Assembly: GCF_047511655.1 (NCBI RefSeq)
Contig: NC_133396.1
Span: 129,217,490-129,281,489 of the forward strand
Source: Castor canadensis
Taxonomy: Eukaryota > Chordata > Mammalia > Rodentia > Castoridae
Reading direction: 5' to 3'
DNA: 64,000 nt
Both the position numbers and the translations under genes were made by a program. Within the stretch, counting starts at the first letter, position 1. Each line of letters opens with the position of its first letter. The notes below the pieces were generated by a model that was not told the origin of the DNA, ran no database searches, and saw only the letters and a program-made list of their open reading frames with translations. Positions 21,811-36,800 of the stretch are shown here, in pieces.

Positions 21811-24800
21811 TGGGGATTAAACCCAAAGCCTTGGGCATGCTGGGTAAGCAGCACAGTACAGAGTTATGTCTCTAGTGATCCAATATTTGGAGAAAGTGAC
21901 AAATAACTCACTGTTATTCAGGCAGTTGTATAGAAGAAAGCCCCTTAGGATGATCTGTGTGTTCCTTTCCTTGTTTCCAAATGTAGTCTAAGGGAAGATG
22001 ATAGGAACTTGATAGTCTTGAAGGATGTGGAGCTATAACCCACAGAGTGCTCTCTAAGTACGAAATTTCATTGAAATTTTGTGTTTTATTTTAAAACATG
22101 GACGCTAGTGATAAATTCGTGGAACTTTAGTATTCAATTCTGTAATAAATCTATATTTCTTAAAATAGGGAATTAGGGTTTTTAATTACTCATTGGTAAA
22201 ATTGATCCTGCACCTTGGTTGCTGGGGACACAGATAACTGCCCACTCCATTTGAGTATGAATATTTGCTTAGTACAAATCAAACAAAACAGATTATAATT
22301 TTTAAAAGTTGTTTATTTTAATTAATATTAATATCCCTTTAAGCTTTTGGATTTGAGATTTTGCATTTATCTTGTGGAACTATAACTACTGTTCTTTCAG
22401 CTGGGCGCCTGTGGCTCACGCTGTAATTCCTAGCTACTCAGGAGGCAGAGATCAGGAGGATTGTGGTTCAAAGCCAGTCCACGCAAATAGTTCAAGAGAC
22501 CCTAACTCGAAAATACCCATCACAGAAAAGGGCTGGTGGAGTGGCTCAAGGTATAGGCCCTGAGTTCAAACCCCAGTACCGTTAAAAACAAACAAAAAAC
22601 AACAAAAAACTACCATTCTTTCATATCTGTGAACTTTCAGCTTTCAGAGAAGGGGAAACCTTATGTTGATATCCAAGGTCTAACTGCCTCCACCATGGAA
22701 ATTTTGTTGGACTTTGTGTACACAGAAACAGTTCATGTGACGGTGGAGAATGTACAAGAACTGCTCCCTGCAGCCTGTCTGCTTCAGCTGAAAGGTACAG
22801 ACATAAAAAGTTGCTATTATTCACACCAAAGCAACCCTGGAAATGTTTTAAATTAATGTAAACTTAATCATGAGTCCAGACTATGAGCACTCATGTTTCT
22901 GCCCATGGCATTTGAATATTTGAGCAATAAAAGATCTGATGTCAAAAGCAATACAAAGGAATTTCTCCAAATTTGAGTATCTTGTAAAAGAAAGCATTTA
23001 CACCTTTTCCATTTAAAAAAAAAAGTGGCTGGCAGAATGGCTCAAGTGGTAGAGTGCCTGCCTACCAAGTATGAGGCCCTGAGTTCAAACCCCAGTACTG
23101 AAAAATAACAACAAAAGAAATGGGGGAATGGAAGATATGTGCATTTTCTTACATTTCTCATACCATACCCCTGTAAGGAAATCTAAGACACTAATAGTAT
23201 TCATTGTCTGCATATCTGCCTGGTCTTTAGATGGCTAGGTTGATAGGGAGGCAAAGGGGACTTTTCATGGTAAACTTTTTTATATCTTTAAATTTTTGAA
23301 CCGTGTAAAATATCTGTTAAATAAAATTTACCCAGCACTTGGGAGGTGGAGGCAGGAGGATAAGTGAGTTCAAGCCTAGCCTTGATACATATCAAGATAT
23401 AGGCCAGCCTTGGCTACATAGCAAGACCTTGGCTCAAAAAACATAAGTGAGGGAATAAATAAATGAATAAAATTTTAATTGATGCACACAAATGAAAATA
23501 TGAACTTTTCACAGAATTAGAGATGGGTCTCCCAGTTTCCAGTCTTTTTTCTCCACACACACACACCCTTTTTTTTTTTTGAGATGTGGGCTCACTGTAT
23601 AGACCAGGCTGGACTAGAAATCACTCTGGAGCCCAGGCTGGCCTTGAACTCATGATCTCCCTGCCTCAGCCTCCAAGTGCTGGGATTATAGGCATGCACC
23701 ACCACACCCAGCTATCTGTTCTCATTATTTTCAGTTTTTATATACACATAATTGAAACATTTTCTATTTTAAATACAGCATGGAAATAGTGTGAAATTTT
23801 TACATTTGTGCACAGTTATGAAATTAGGTTTATACTATGAATTTTTGTGTGTGTGTGGTGCAGGGATCAAACCCAGGGCCTTGTATGTGCTAGGATGCTA
23901 GACAAACAATGCTTTACCCCTGAGCTCTGTCCTCAGCCCCTACTCTGAACTTTTCAAATACAGAGATATAATATTTGATATAGAGTAGAAAATAGGTACA
24001 TTATGCTGAATTAGTAATTGATTTTACAGATTGGTTCTCAAGGATTTATAGCTTTTGTTTAACTGCTCCAGGGTTCCTGGAAGTAGTTATTTTTGTTATA
24101 CTTATTTTAAAAATGAAGCAGAAACAGGCATAAAGGCCTTATTGAAAGTTCCACAGCACATAAGACAAAGATTTGAACTGCTTAAGCATGAACTATCTAA
24201 TCTGTGTGTTAGGTGTGGAGCAAGGGTTCCTCTGCTAACATGCAGAGAAGATGTTGAGGTCCAAGATATAAGATGAATTCACATATGGTCAAGTGTCCTG
24301 AAGTATATTCATTGCCTGTGTTTGTCCTAGGTGTGAAACAAGCCTGCTGTGAGTTCTTAGAAAGTCAGTTGGACCCTTCCAATTGCCTGGGTATCAGGGA
24401 TTTTGCTGAAACTCACAATTGTGTTGACCTGATGCAAGCAGCTGAGGTTTTTAGCCAGAAGCATTTCCCTGAAGTGGTACAACATGAAGAATTCATTCTT
24501 CTGAGTCAAGGAGAGGTGGAAAAGCTAATCAAGTGTGATGAAATTCAGGTACATATTTGTCTTGGTGCTATGGTTTCTTCAACATAATTGAGTTATCTGT
24601 TTCTGTATTGGAGCTTTATATTCAAGTGTCCACATTGGCTCCACAGGTTTTGACTTGCTTTCATACTTACAGAGAAGAGGTTTGTCACTTTTCTTTCATT
24701 AAATGTGTGATCTCAGTAGTTAAGAATCACTGTTAAACAGTGTGGAATGAACAGAAATCTGAAAATGAATGCTTATAGAATATTATTGAGGATTTCTAAT

Positions 24801-27800
24801 ATGTAACAGTCACTATGCCAGGTGCTATAGATCCCAAACTGGGGAACAGTTTTTACTTTCAGAGAGTTCAGTGTAGTAGCAGAGACAGACATATAGAGGG
24901 GAAAAGTTAATAGCAGAGAATAATAGGCTGAGTGCCGGGGGCTCACATCTGTAATTCTAGCTATTTGGGAGGCTAAGATAGGGAGGATGGAGGTTCCTGG
25001 GCAGCCCAGGCAAATAGTTTATGAGACCCCATCTCTAAAGAAACCAGAGAAAAATGGACTGAAGGTGTGGCTCAAGCAGTAAAGTGCCTGCTTTGTAAGC
25101 ATAAAGCCCTGAGTTCAAACCCCAGTCCTATCAAAAATAATAATAATAATGAGCCTATCCAAGGTAAGAAAATTACATAGAGAAAAGAAGAGTAAACTTT
25201 AACCCAGGACTGGATCAAAAAAGGAAGCTTGATGGTAAGGATCTGCATGAGCAGGAAACAGACCATAACTGCCTAATGGGGATGAAAGGAGATAGAGGAG
25301 GGGACATGTGAGCTAGGTGATAAAGAGTGCTCACCCAACACAGGGAAACTACCTATGTCAGGCAGGCATTCAGTGACTAAACCCAGCAAGAGAAAAATTC
25401 TAAATCAGCACAGTGGTGTAGTAGTTTTTGTTGCATATAGGTGTATAGTTAGGCTGAGAATTAGAGTGAGAAGTCCAACATAGGGCTAGTAGATATCTTT
25501 GGAACCTGTAGTATTAATCTCTAGTGGCCTCATTCTTTAATTTTAGTTATCTTACCATCTGGGAGAGCCAAGTGGTAAAATGACAGTCTACCTATTATGT
25601 TATGTTTCCCTCATTTAGAAGAAAGTTGATTCTTTTGTTTTTTTTCCTTCTCACTGTCTTCTGTTAATAAGAAAATAAATTTTAAATTAGTTGATTTCCA
25701 GAAATTACTGGCACCTCTACAGGTGTACCTCAGTTTATTTATTTGCTTTTTTATGGTTCTGATAATAAAACATGCTAGCAAGTGCTCTACCAATGAGCTA
25801 CATCCCCAGTCTGGTGTACCACGATTTAGACAAGAGATTTATTGGAAAGAATCAAAACTTAATTAATACTCTTAAGTGATCTAAAAGGAATTTGCTACTA
25901 AATTAGGGGAAGGGTACTGTTTGAACTCAGGGCTTTGTGTCAGTAGGCATGCACCTACCACACTAGGCTACCCCCTGCCCAGAATTCTAAGGACTGGAAT
26001 TCCAGCTACTCAGGAGGCATATGTAAGAGGATCAAGGTCCAAGGCTGGCCCCAGCAAAAAGTGCCAGATCCTGTCTGTAATATAACTAAAGCAAAAAGGA
26101 CTGCAGACATGGCTCAAGTGGTGGATAAGAGTGCCTGCCTAGCGAGCACAGATCCCTGAGTTCAAACCCAAGTACCATCAAAAAAGTAAAAAGAAAGAAA
26201 AAAATTATTATATACTTTGGTAAACCAGAGGATTTACTTCCTGATTTATTTTGTTAGAAGTAGGATTTTAGCCAGGCACCAGTGGCTCATGCCTGTAATC
26301 ATAACTACATGGGAGGCAGAGATCAGGAAGATTGCAGTTGAGAGCCAGCTCAGGCAAATAGGTTCATGAGACCCTATCTCAAAAAAACAGGGCTGGTGGA
26401 GTGGCTCAAGTGGTAGAGCACCTGCTTAGCAAATGTGAGGCTCTGAGTTCAAAACCCCAGTATTACAAAAAAGTAGAATTTTATGTAATATAAGTTTTAA
26501 AATATTTTTCTCATCAATTTTTAGCCAACTTTTTACACCCTTCCTTAGTGACTTTTCTGTGCAAAATTGATGAGGGTACATTGGTAACATTGTTTCCAAC
26601 TAAAGAGGAATTACTCTCCAACTTTACATACTGTTTCATGTCAGCGCAGAGAGCTGCTGTTAGAAATGCTGCTGAGTCAAGAATTTGCTATAATCTTAGT
26701 TCTCACCTTTATTGGTGCATGACATCGTATCCTTGCACTGCCATGCCAGGCATACCCAAAAGAAAGTATGCAGGGGACTGGGATGTAGCTCGGTGGTACA
26801 GCGCTTACCTAGCATGCACGAGGCCCTGGGTTCGATCCTAGCACCAAAAAAGAAAAGACAAAAAAAAAAAAAAAAAAAAGAAAAAGAAAGTATGCAGATT
26901 TACTTGGTGGAAGTTTGCTAGAATATCTTCATTTTTTCTTGATTTGTCCATATACTAAAAAATAAAGAAATACAACTCTTCAGGCTTGAAGCCCACTGCA
27001 AATGGTAACAGAGTAACTAGTACACTTGGCATTTACTGTGATTCACTTACTACATATTTAATGAGCATTTATTATGTGCCCAGAATAGTTCTAGGAATCA
27101 GGAATCAATTATGAACAAAACAGATGAAAAATCCTTGTGTCTTGGAGTTTCCATGCTTTTATTTCCCCACCCCGTGCTGGGGGTTGAGGGGTTGAACACT
27201 GCTAGCCAAGTACTGTACCATTGAACTACACCCCTTGCCTATAGCTTCCATTCTCATAGCATCATTCTTGATTTTTTATTTTAGTTAACTCTTACATCTC
27301 CATTTCCTGGAGGAAGAAACTTGAGGCTCAGGGGTTAACCATCATACTACAGCTATTAAGTGGTAAAGCCAGGACTCAAATTCAGGCAGTCTGGCTCCAG
27401 AGTGACCACTAAGCTATGAGCTCCTCATGGGCTCAGTTTGTTTTTAATTGTACAAATCACAGAAGTCATTTACTTTTGGGACTATTACAGACTTTGGAAT
27501 AAAATAAGGTGAAGGAGAAAGAGCAAATAACTAACCTTATTCAGGGGCTAACATGAAAAACAGTTTGAGAGCTCTTCTGGCCTTTGCTTTTTTCTGGGTA
27601 GATGGCAAATGACCTTTGTTTTTCTGTTCCATGTCCTATCCAGAAATAGAAAGCAGATGTCTGACTCTCAGTTGCTTCCTCTTATTAAGTAAAACAATAG
27701 TACTTAAAACAATGAGAAGCACTGTATCATACTGCTGAAAACAACATGAGTTTCGCAATCAGACATGACTATAATCTTGGCTGTGCGACATGTGTTACCT

Positions 27801-30800
27801 AAATGCTAACCTTCTGTTTTCTATGAAATATAGGTAATATTAGTATTTAGTACATGGGACTGTTTTGAGCATTAATGAGAATGCTAGAATCTGATACATA
27901 AGAGAAAATTTTGTGAAAATTAATTGTGGAGAAAATTTATTTTCCTCCATAGTAGAGCATTAACGTTGGGATTTTCTGCCACTTTAGCTATTTCTCTGCT
28001 ATTCTGTTTTATTTGTCTTTAGTAAAATCAAGAAACTCTGCTTGGGGCTGGCATAGTAAGTGGCACAAGTTGTAGAGTGCATGCCTAGCAAGCATGAAAC
28101 CCTTAGTTCAAACCCCAGTACTGCCAAAGCAAAAAAGAAGCTCTGCTTTGGCTAGAGGCATGACTCAAGTGGAAGAGTGCCTGCCCAGAAAGCTCAAAGC
28201 CCTGAGGTCAAACCGTAGTACCGCAAAAAAAAAAAAAAAAAAAGCCTCTGCTTATGATTGAAAACCCCATCTTTAAATTGATGTATCAAATTTAAACCTA
28301 GACTATATCCGAGTCTAGCATGCATCTGCTTAAGACTATTTGCCAGTCATTCTTTTGAGAAAAAATTTTTTTTAATCATGGCACCCTTCTGCACCCTCCC
28401 CTGCATATAATCCATCAGTAGGCTGGATTAATTTGACCTCCCAATTATTTCTCCAGTACATCTATTGCTTTATCACCACTGCCACAGCTGTAGTCTAAAT
28501 ACCATCATCTTTTGCCTGTTATGCCAGAGTATCATCTAACTGAACTTCCAACTATCGGCACTTGTAAAGTGTTCCACACTTGGTTGCCAGGGTAGTCTTC
28601 AAAAACATCAATGTGATTATATTACTAGCCTGCCTGAAACTTTTTAATGATTTCCAGTTGCTCTCAAGAGTATCATCCAGTCTTCTAGGACCCTCTGTGA
28701 TCCTGCCCTTGCTTAACTCTCCAGCTTCATCTGTTACCACATTTCCCTCATTAGCCTTCTGTCATTTCCTTAGGCTGCCAGTTCTTTTTTCTTTAGGGCT
28801 GTGCTGACCAGTAGACTATTCTATGAAGAAGGAAATGATCTGTGTTGTCCAGTTAGATAGCCACTGGCCACATGTTGTTGCATACTGAGAAACTGAATTT
28901 TTAACTTAATTTTAGTTAATTAGTTCATTTAGTTAATTAATAGCCACACTTGGCTAGTGGTTGTCATGTTGGATAGTGCAGCTAGGCTAGTGCTTCTGAA
29001 TGTGCTCTTCTGTCTGCCTTTGAGTGCTCCTGTTCTCCCTGGCTATCTGCTACTGACTCACCAGATTTTGACTTACTGCTTCTGCAGGGAGGCCTTCCTC
29101 TGTAATAACAATACCATTCCTATATAGTAACAGTAGTAAGAGAAATAACAGCAGATCCTTCAGTTTTCCAGTTAGTAATTGTCACTCCACTTCAGAGCAA
29201 GGATTGCATTGGATTTGTTCATCATTGTATGATCACCTTCAGCACAGTGCCTGGCACTGTGTACAGGTTCATTAAATCCATCGAGTGAGTACATGTTCTA
29301 AAACGTTTTCTACACTTCCAGAGTACCACAGTTCTTGGGAAAAGTTCACAAGGTGTGTTTTTAAATCTAGTCACAGTGATACTCTGAAAGATATCCTTCA
29401 GAACATGTATGTATGCCCTAGGGACTGGTGGGAAGGACACAACACCTATACTTAGGTGTCTCTTTGGGAAGTCCTAGCTCTTATCTAGCACCTCCTGGTG
29501 GTATAATATAGACTTTATAGGGTGAGTCTTATCTTATCCAGTTGTCATATGTAAGTCTAGATCTAAGCTCCCCAAAGAAGTATATGTATCATCTCAATGG
29601 CATGGTGCCTAATACATAGTCATTGCCCAAATGCTAAGTTGCCATGCTTTGAAAACTGTAAGATTACAAATAGCGATATGAGAAGCCCCTGAAGCAGAGG
29701 CTTAGCAAGTGAGGGATGTGGGGAGCCTGAGCTCATTAGACAATAATTATGAATAAAAGTTATTTCAAGAGCTAATTTTAATTGGAGCAAAAGATCCCCA
29801 CCACCCACTCTCCCTGAAGGTATAGAAATGACCAGACAAAAATTCAGGACTGGAAAAAATTCTGAAGTGAAAGCCAACATATGGCTGATGGCTTATTAGG
29901 TACTAGCTATCTTTTTTTTTTAACCCATTAGCTATAATTCTTTTCCCATGTCTGTAAAGCTTGTTTTTCCAAGAGCCTACCTATTTCTGGGCGATGGGAA
30001 ATAATAGTGGTAGGTGACAGGAAGCAGAGAAGAGAAAGTAAACATGGTTATGTTTTGAGATTGCGAGCTAATTGAGAGAGCAGAAATCCATGATGTGAAT
30101 TATACATTTATAGGTGGATTCTGAAGAGCCAGTCTTTGAGGCTGTCATCAATTGGGTGAAGCATGCCAAGAAGGAGCGAGAAGAATCCCTGCCTGACCTG
30201 CTACAGTACGTGCGGATGCCCCTGCTGACCCCCAGGTACATTACAGATGTAATAGATGCTGAGGTAAGTCTTGTAGGATATCAAGATCTAAAATCTCGAC
30301 TGGCTCTTGCAGCTTAGTATTGTGTGCTCAGAGTTGATCATCTTAATGTAGGCAAAGATAGCTTACCTTTCCAGGAGTGCCAGAGAGGTGGTGCTGAGTA
30401 CTCTCCAGGCATATTTCTAAGAAAAGTTAATTGCTTGACAAGTCAGGTTTCCAGCCCAAATGAAAATCCATGAGTTAATTTAATTTTGTGTTTTGTTGTC
30501 TTGCTGTTTTACATGCTTAATGGTTTTTTGTGTTGTTTGTTTTTGTGGTCCTGGGGATTGAACTCAGGGCCTGGCACTTGCTAGGCAAGGGCTCTACCAC
30601 TTGAACCATAGGCCCAACCTAAGGGTTTTCTTTAAGCAACATGAGATGAACAACTTTGTATCCTTCTCTGTTAAACATACATTGCTACAAATTGCCTTGA
30701 AAAGGGAAAAGATGCTTTTCTCTGCAAACTTCTTTATTTTTTACCTTAGCGAAGCCAGTGTAAACATAGGTTAATGCATTTTCGTTTCAACTTTGGTCAT

Positions 30801-33800
30801 GTTGAATTTATTTATAAAAGTGTTTCTCCAACTTAAGTTCTTTGTGGAATGTTTTCATAATTTTTTTCTTAATTTGTGGTGCTAGAGATCAAACCCAAGG
30901 CCTTGTACATGCTAGGAAAGAGCTCTAGCACTAACTACATCCCCTGTTTTTTGAGACGTCTCACTTTGAAACTCAGTCTGGCCTTGAACTCACTACATAG
31001 CCCAGACCTATCTTCCTTGGCCTCCTGAGTATTGGGATTACAGGTGTGTACCACCATGCCTTGCACATTTTCATAATTTTTACCATAAATGCCATCTGTG
31101 TTACCTGGACAATACCTTGGAGAAACACTGATTTATATCATATAGATAAGGTCCATGTCAGTGATGAGTTCTTTCTGCTGGCCTACCCCTGAATGTTTTT
31201 AAAAGTAAACCATAGAAATAGTTTGTTAGTTGTTCACATTAGAAAAGTTGCAGGCTGGTTAGTGTCACATCTCAAACTCATTTTCTATTTGTAATTTCTT
31301 TCTTAGAATACATCTACATTCCCCTTCTGTCCAGTTCTTTACATTGTGGTTAAGTGCACACATTTTAGAGCCAGAATCAGGGAGCTAAAATCCTAATCCA
31401 GTGCTCACTATATGAACCTTAAGTAGATTACTTAATATATATATGCCTCAACTTTCTTATCTATAAAACAGAATGTGTTTAGTAAGTTAAGATGCAAAAA
31501 CTTTTAGTACCATATCTTGGTACTTACGTATCTGCTACTACTAATTTCCTTTCCAATGAATACTGAAAACTTCTTGGGTCAGGTTAATAGATGTGCTTCG
31601 TACTTAAAACTTAGTTTAATCTGGGTCCAAAAAGGAAACATATGGCATGCTCAGAATGGTATAGTTTTTAAGGAAAGTTTATATAAAAAGGCTGTTTACA
31701 AAGATATGAGTGCAGAGAAATAAGACAGTGACAGAACTTGGGTCTAGGAGAACCAAGAACCAAGCTGTGTAAACAACCCTTAAGCCTGAAAGGCCAGGGT
31801 TGAGGTATGGTTACCAGAACCTGAAAGGAAAGAGTCATGTAGCGTTATTGCCTTGAAAGGAGACTTGACCTTTGGTGGGGCTGATCCCAACCAGAGACCA
31901 GAGGGTCTGGGACCCTTATTGGCATAATTCCATATGACCCAATCTTCTGACCCAGAGAGCAGAGTGGAGGAGGATGCAGAGATCCTGGGGAGGCAAATAC
32001 CAATACAGAGCTCTATAGACCTGGGGATAGTGACTGTGCTGTGAATTTTGGGGAAATTATTTTAGAAAATTATTATGTCCCTGTCATCCTAGAAAATGAC
32101 AAAAGCCTTTGGTTTTCTCTTAAAACTCCTGATAATCGTTATGTACTTGTACTTAGATAATCCCTGGAAGAACATACAACCTAATAAAGGTAGTTATGTG
32201 TAAGTGCAGAGGTAAATGTAGACTACTTTCCAATATATATATATATTGTCATTTCATTTTTTGGGGGAAGGGGTTGTGAATTGAACCCACTTAGCTATAA
32301 TCCCAACACACTATCATTTAATTTTTGATTCTTATAATATATTATGTAATAAAAAATAAAAATAAATTCTGAAAACCCACGGCAGTCTTTCTGGAATCAT
32401 AGGCTTTGAAACCTTGTTTTCTATACTGTTAATTCTTGTGTCATTTTATTCTTACAGCATTAGAAATGGCTGTCTTGGCTCACTGCACTATCTGCTATGT
32501 TTCAGCCTTTCATCCGCTGTAGTTTACAGTGCAGGGATCTAGTTGATGAAGCAAAAAAGTTTCATCTGAGACCTGAGCTTCGCAGCCAGATGCAGGGACC
32601 CAGGACAAGGGCTCGTCTAGGTAAGCTGGCGTCTTGGCAGAATGAGGGGATATTTTTCAGTTGCTTCTTGTAGGTGTCATAATGCAGTTGAAAAGAACAT
32701 TCTGTAAGAAATATAAAGATCTCTTTCAGACCTGCCTTTTATCTTTTTATTTTGTCATCTTAAGACAAGTCATAACCATTCTGTTTTATTTCCTGTAAAC
32801 CGAGAATATTTTCCCTTTCTATTTCACACACCTATTTGGAGATTAAATGAGATAAAGTATAAAAAGTCTTCATAAATTGTCAAGTTTTATGTGCTGTGTT
32901 ACAGTTTTATTTCAGTACTTTTAGAGTCTATGAATATTATATTGAATGCCATGTAGTAAGTAGTATGCTCCCATCCACCTCTCCCCTTCCCTTGTATGGA
33001 TTTTTTTTTTGTCCATTCTGGAATGAAAAGAAGAAGGGAAACAAGCTCAGTGTAGTAGAAAATACAAGGATTTGGGCAGTGATGTGCAACAGTTAAAAAC
33101 TTGGCCTCTAGTGCCAGGTTTCTGGGTACAGATCACTTACTGGGTGTTTACCTTGGGCAGGAAACTTAGTCTCTCTGTGCTTTCTTTCCTCAAAGGATTT
33201 TATGAAGAGTAAATGAAGAAATTTATGTAAAGCTTAGGGTCATTCTTGGCACATTTAAGTGATATCTCTGTTAGGTGCTATTTTAGCAAACAGACCTAGG
33301 TTCAAATCCTAGCCTCACCAGTGACTGGCTAGACCTATGATACCAGTTTATCTGAGCCTATGCTTCTACCTCTAAAGTGGCTGTTAGTTTCTTATCTCAC
33401 TTGGCAATTGGGGTTATTAAGTAAGATAATATAGGTACTGGGGTTTAAACTTAGAGCATCACACTTGCTAGGCAGGAGCTCTACCACTTGAGCCATGCCC
33501 CAAGCCCTTTTTGGTTTTAGTTATTTTTCAAATAAGGTCTCACCTTTATGCCCAGGCTGGCATTGACCACTGTCCTCTATTTATGCTTCCCAAGTAGCTG
33601 GGATGACAGGTGCACACACCATGCCCAGCTTTTTTTTTTTTTATTTGTTGAGTAGGCTCTCAAGAATTTGCACATGATCCTTCTGATTGCCATATTAAAT
33701 ATTTTCACATTGTTGTATCACCAGTCTCCAGATCTCTTTTCTTCTAGCAGAACTAAAATTTTGTACCCATTAAACAATTCCCAATTCTCCCCTTCCCTTC

Positions 33801-36800
33801 CTGAGTAGGAACCTTTTCACCAAAACAAAAGCACATAATTCCTCGAGGTTACTTAACTACATAAAAAAAAATTTTTTTTTTTTTTTTTTTGGCAGCATCG
33901 GGGTTTGAACTCTGGGCCTACACCTTAAGCCACTCTGCCAGCACTTTTTGTGATGTGTTTTTGAGGTACAGTCTCAAGAACTATTTGCCTGGGCTGGCTT
34001 TTGAACTGCAATTCTCCTGATCTCTGCCTCCCGACTAGCTAGAATTAGAGTCATGAGGCCACTGGCGCTCAGCTATAAAAAAAATTTTTTTATTTGATGG
34101 CAAAGACATAGACTGGAAAAATATCTATTCAATGTATATGACAAAAGGTTAAGATTTCTAATGTAAAAAAGAACCCAATGGATCAACAAGAAATAGGATA
34201 ATAACCTTTAAAATATTAGTCAAAAACCTCAGCACCAGAAGAAAAAAATAGATTAGCAAAAGACATGTATAGGCAGCACACAGAAGAGGGCATACCAGTG
34301 AGCAGCAGTCATTTAAAATGTGCCTCACCAGGACATTAAGTTCTAAGCATCCATGCGCCTTGTGTCCTTTCTTTAGGGATGTGCTTTGCAGATATGAGTG
34401 TCAGTATGTAAGGCTGCATGCATGAGAACACTTACCAGAAAAAAGAGGGACGCAACCTGAATTCCCTGAATTGGAGAATTATAATACAGTTGTGCTTTGC
34501 AATGTTATGGAACTATTCAAAGTATTGAGTCACATGAACATAGCTAGCTAGACAGACTGGGTTTTTCCTTTTTTTTTTTTTTTTTTTTTTTGACAGAGAC
34601 TGGCCTTGAATTTGTGATTGTCTTGTCTCAACCTCCCAATTACTGGAATTACAGGTATGTTCATCACACCTGGCTGATTTGGCATAATAAGTAGAAAAAC
34701 TTTTTCACAAAAAAAAAAAAGGACAGGAATGAGGCCCTGAGTTCAAAACTCCAGTACCACAAAAACAAAGAAACAAATAAAAATGAAAACTCCTGTATGT
34801 GTGTATGTGTGTGTACAAGCATAAACAAAAGTATGCTCATAGCCAGTCAGTGGCTAGCACCCGTAATCCTAGCTACTCAGGAGGCTGAGATTGGGAGGAT
34901 CAGAGAATCAAGGTTTGAGGCCAGCCTGGGCAAATAGTTCATAAGACCCCACCTCCAAAATAGCCAGAACAAAATGGATTGGAGGTGTGGCTGAAGTGAT
35001 GGAGTACCAGCTTTCAAGTGTGAAGCCCTGAGTTCAAATCCCAGTCCCACCAAAAAAAGTATTTTTATATCCTGTTAACAGAATTCTCCATAGATGTGAT
35101 GGCAAAGGCATATTAGCAATTCATGTTTTATTTATGTACTCATGTTTTACTTATTACCATTGCATGTGGTGACTTTTATTATTTAAAAAATAAATGGGGA
35201 TAGGGCTATAGCTCAGTGGTAGAGTACTCACCTAGCAGGCATGTGGTCCTGGGCTCAATCCCAGCAACACAACAAACAAATTATTTGTAATAATACTAAC
35301 AAAACAATTCGTATTTTGGTGATGGTGCTAGGGTTTGAGGGACATGTGCTTGCCAGGCAAGTACTCCACCATCTGAACCATGCCTCCAGCCCCTATTAAA
35401 ACAGTTGTTGTTTTATTTTGTTTTTGGCAGCACTTGGGTTTGAACTCAGGGCCTCACACTTGCTAGGCAGGCACTCTGTCATTTGAGCTACTCCACCAGC
35501 CCTTTTTGGTGTTGAGTATTTTCGAGATAGGGTCTTGTGAACTATTTGTCCAGGCCGACCTCCAACCACAGTCCTCCTGATCTCTGTCTCCAGAGTAGCT
35601 AGGATTATAGGAATGAGCCACTGGTGCCCATCTCCACTTGATTCTTAATTAGCATCTTCTTCTCAGTGCTTTGTAAGGTATATTGCTACATCTACCTTGT
35701 CCTCTGCCACAGAGGTTGCCAACCAGGTACAGGATAATGAGTTTTCATACAACATAAGGAAATTAAATTTATGGTCAAGTCAAAATAGCATGCCAAATAA
35801 GGGATTTTACTTTAGCTTTTCCCTCTCTCACAGAAGAAATAATGGAGATTAGTATCCTCATTTGTGTCTGACTCTTTTTCTGAACTAAAGATCAGTACAA
35901 ATGGAAATGTAAGTCCCTCAATGCTGTTATTTTAGTGGTTCCATCATCTGTCCAGTTCCTCTAAACACACCATAGCGCACACACACACACTCCTTTCCCA
36001 CTGCACCAAAATAATGACCATGGCACTGCCAGCATACCTCAGTTTTGTAATGTGCTTTTTCACATTGCTCTTGCCAAATGTCGTAGACACACTTTTCTCA
36101 TCAAAAAAATAAAAATCTAACAAGTACCCTGAGCTGGGTGAAGTAATTCATGCCTGTTATTCCAGTACTCAGGATGATGAGGCAAGACCAGGGCCAGCCC
36201 CAGCTACACAAAGAGTTTAAGGGCAGCCTGGGCTACCTGGCAAAACTGTCTTAAACAGCAACCAAAAAATTTCTGAAATGACTCATACTGACATAAAGTT
36301 CTGATATAGATGTATAGCTACCAGAATGTTTACTACGAAACTTTCAGTTAATAGGAAGTGTTATCAGTTCTCTGGGTTTTGCAGCATGATGTATTTCCTA
36401 GAGAGCTTCTGTGACCCCCTACTTTAAAAGATGCCTGTATTTTTTTTAAATATTGGAATTGCATAAAGCAACAGAAATAAGAGCCAAAGAATCTATGGAA
36501 AACTTTAAAATATGCCAAGTATAGGAAGTACTTCGCAATTGTTATGGCAGTTTTAATTCTCTTATTCATAAATATCCCCTAGCATCATAGATATCTACAA
36601 TGAGAAATGTGTTTAGATAAAAGGATCATGGTTACATTCTCTGTTCAGGTCAGGTAGGGAAAGTAGCATATGAAGGAGCACACGGAAAGTGCTGTTAAGG
36701 ACAAAATAACTCATGGTTCTCACCTTTTCCAGCTCGAAGGAACTTTGAGGCACATACAATTAGACTGATATAAAAGATCCTTGCCTTTAAGTGCTTTGCT

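Noticed and set aside
24055-24276. 73-codon open frame just before KLHL12 exon 3
   Set aside because: Intronic; skipping it keeps a perfect BTB-BACK reading across 22794/24331, while including it would insert unrelated residues.
26548-26841. 97-codon open frame in a KLHL12 intron
   Set aside because: Runs into an ID SINE, has no recognisable domain and no splice signals that keep KLHL12 in frame.
26774-26850. Possible tRNA gene (intact A and B boxes)
   Set aside because: No cloverleaf 3' half; the A-tail and target-site duplication show an ID retroposon.
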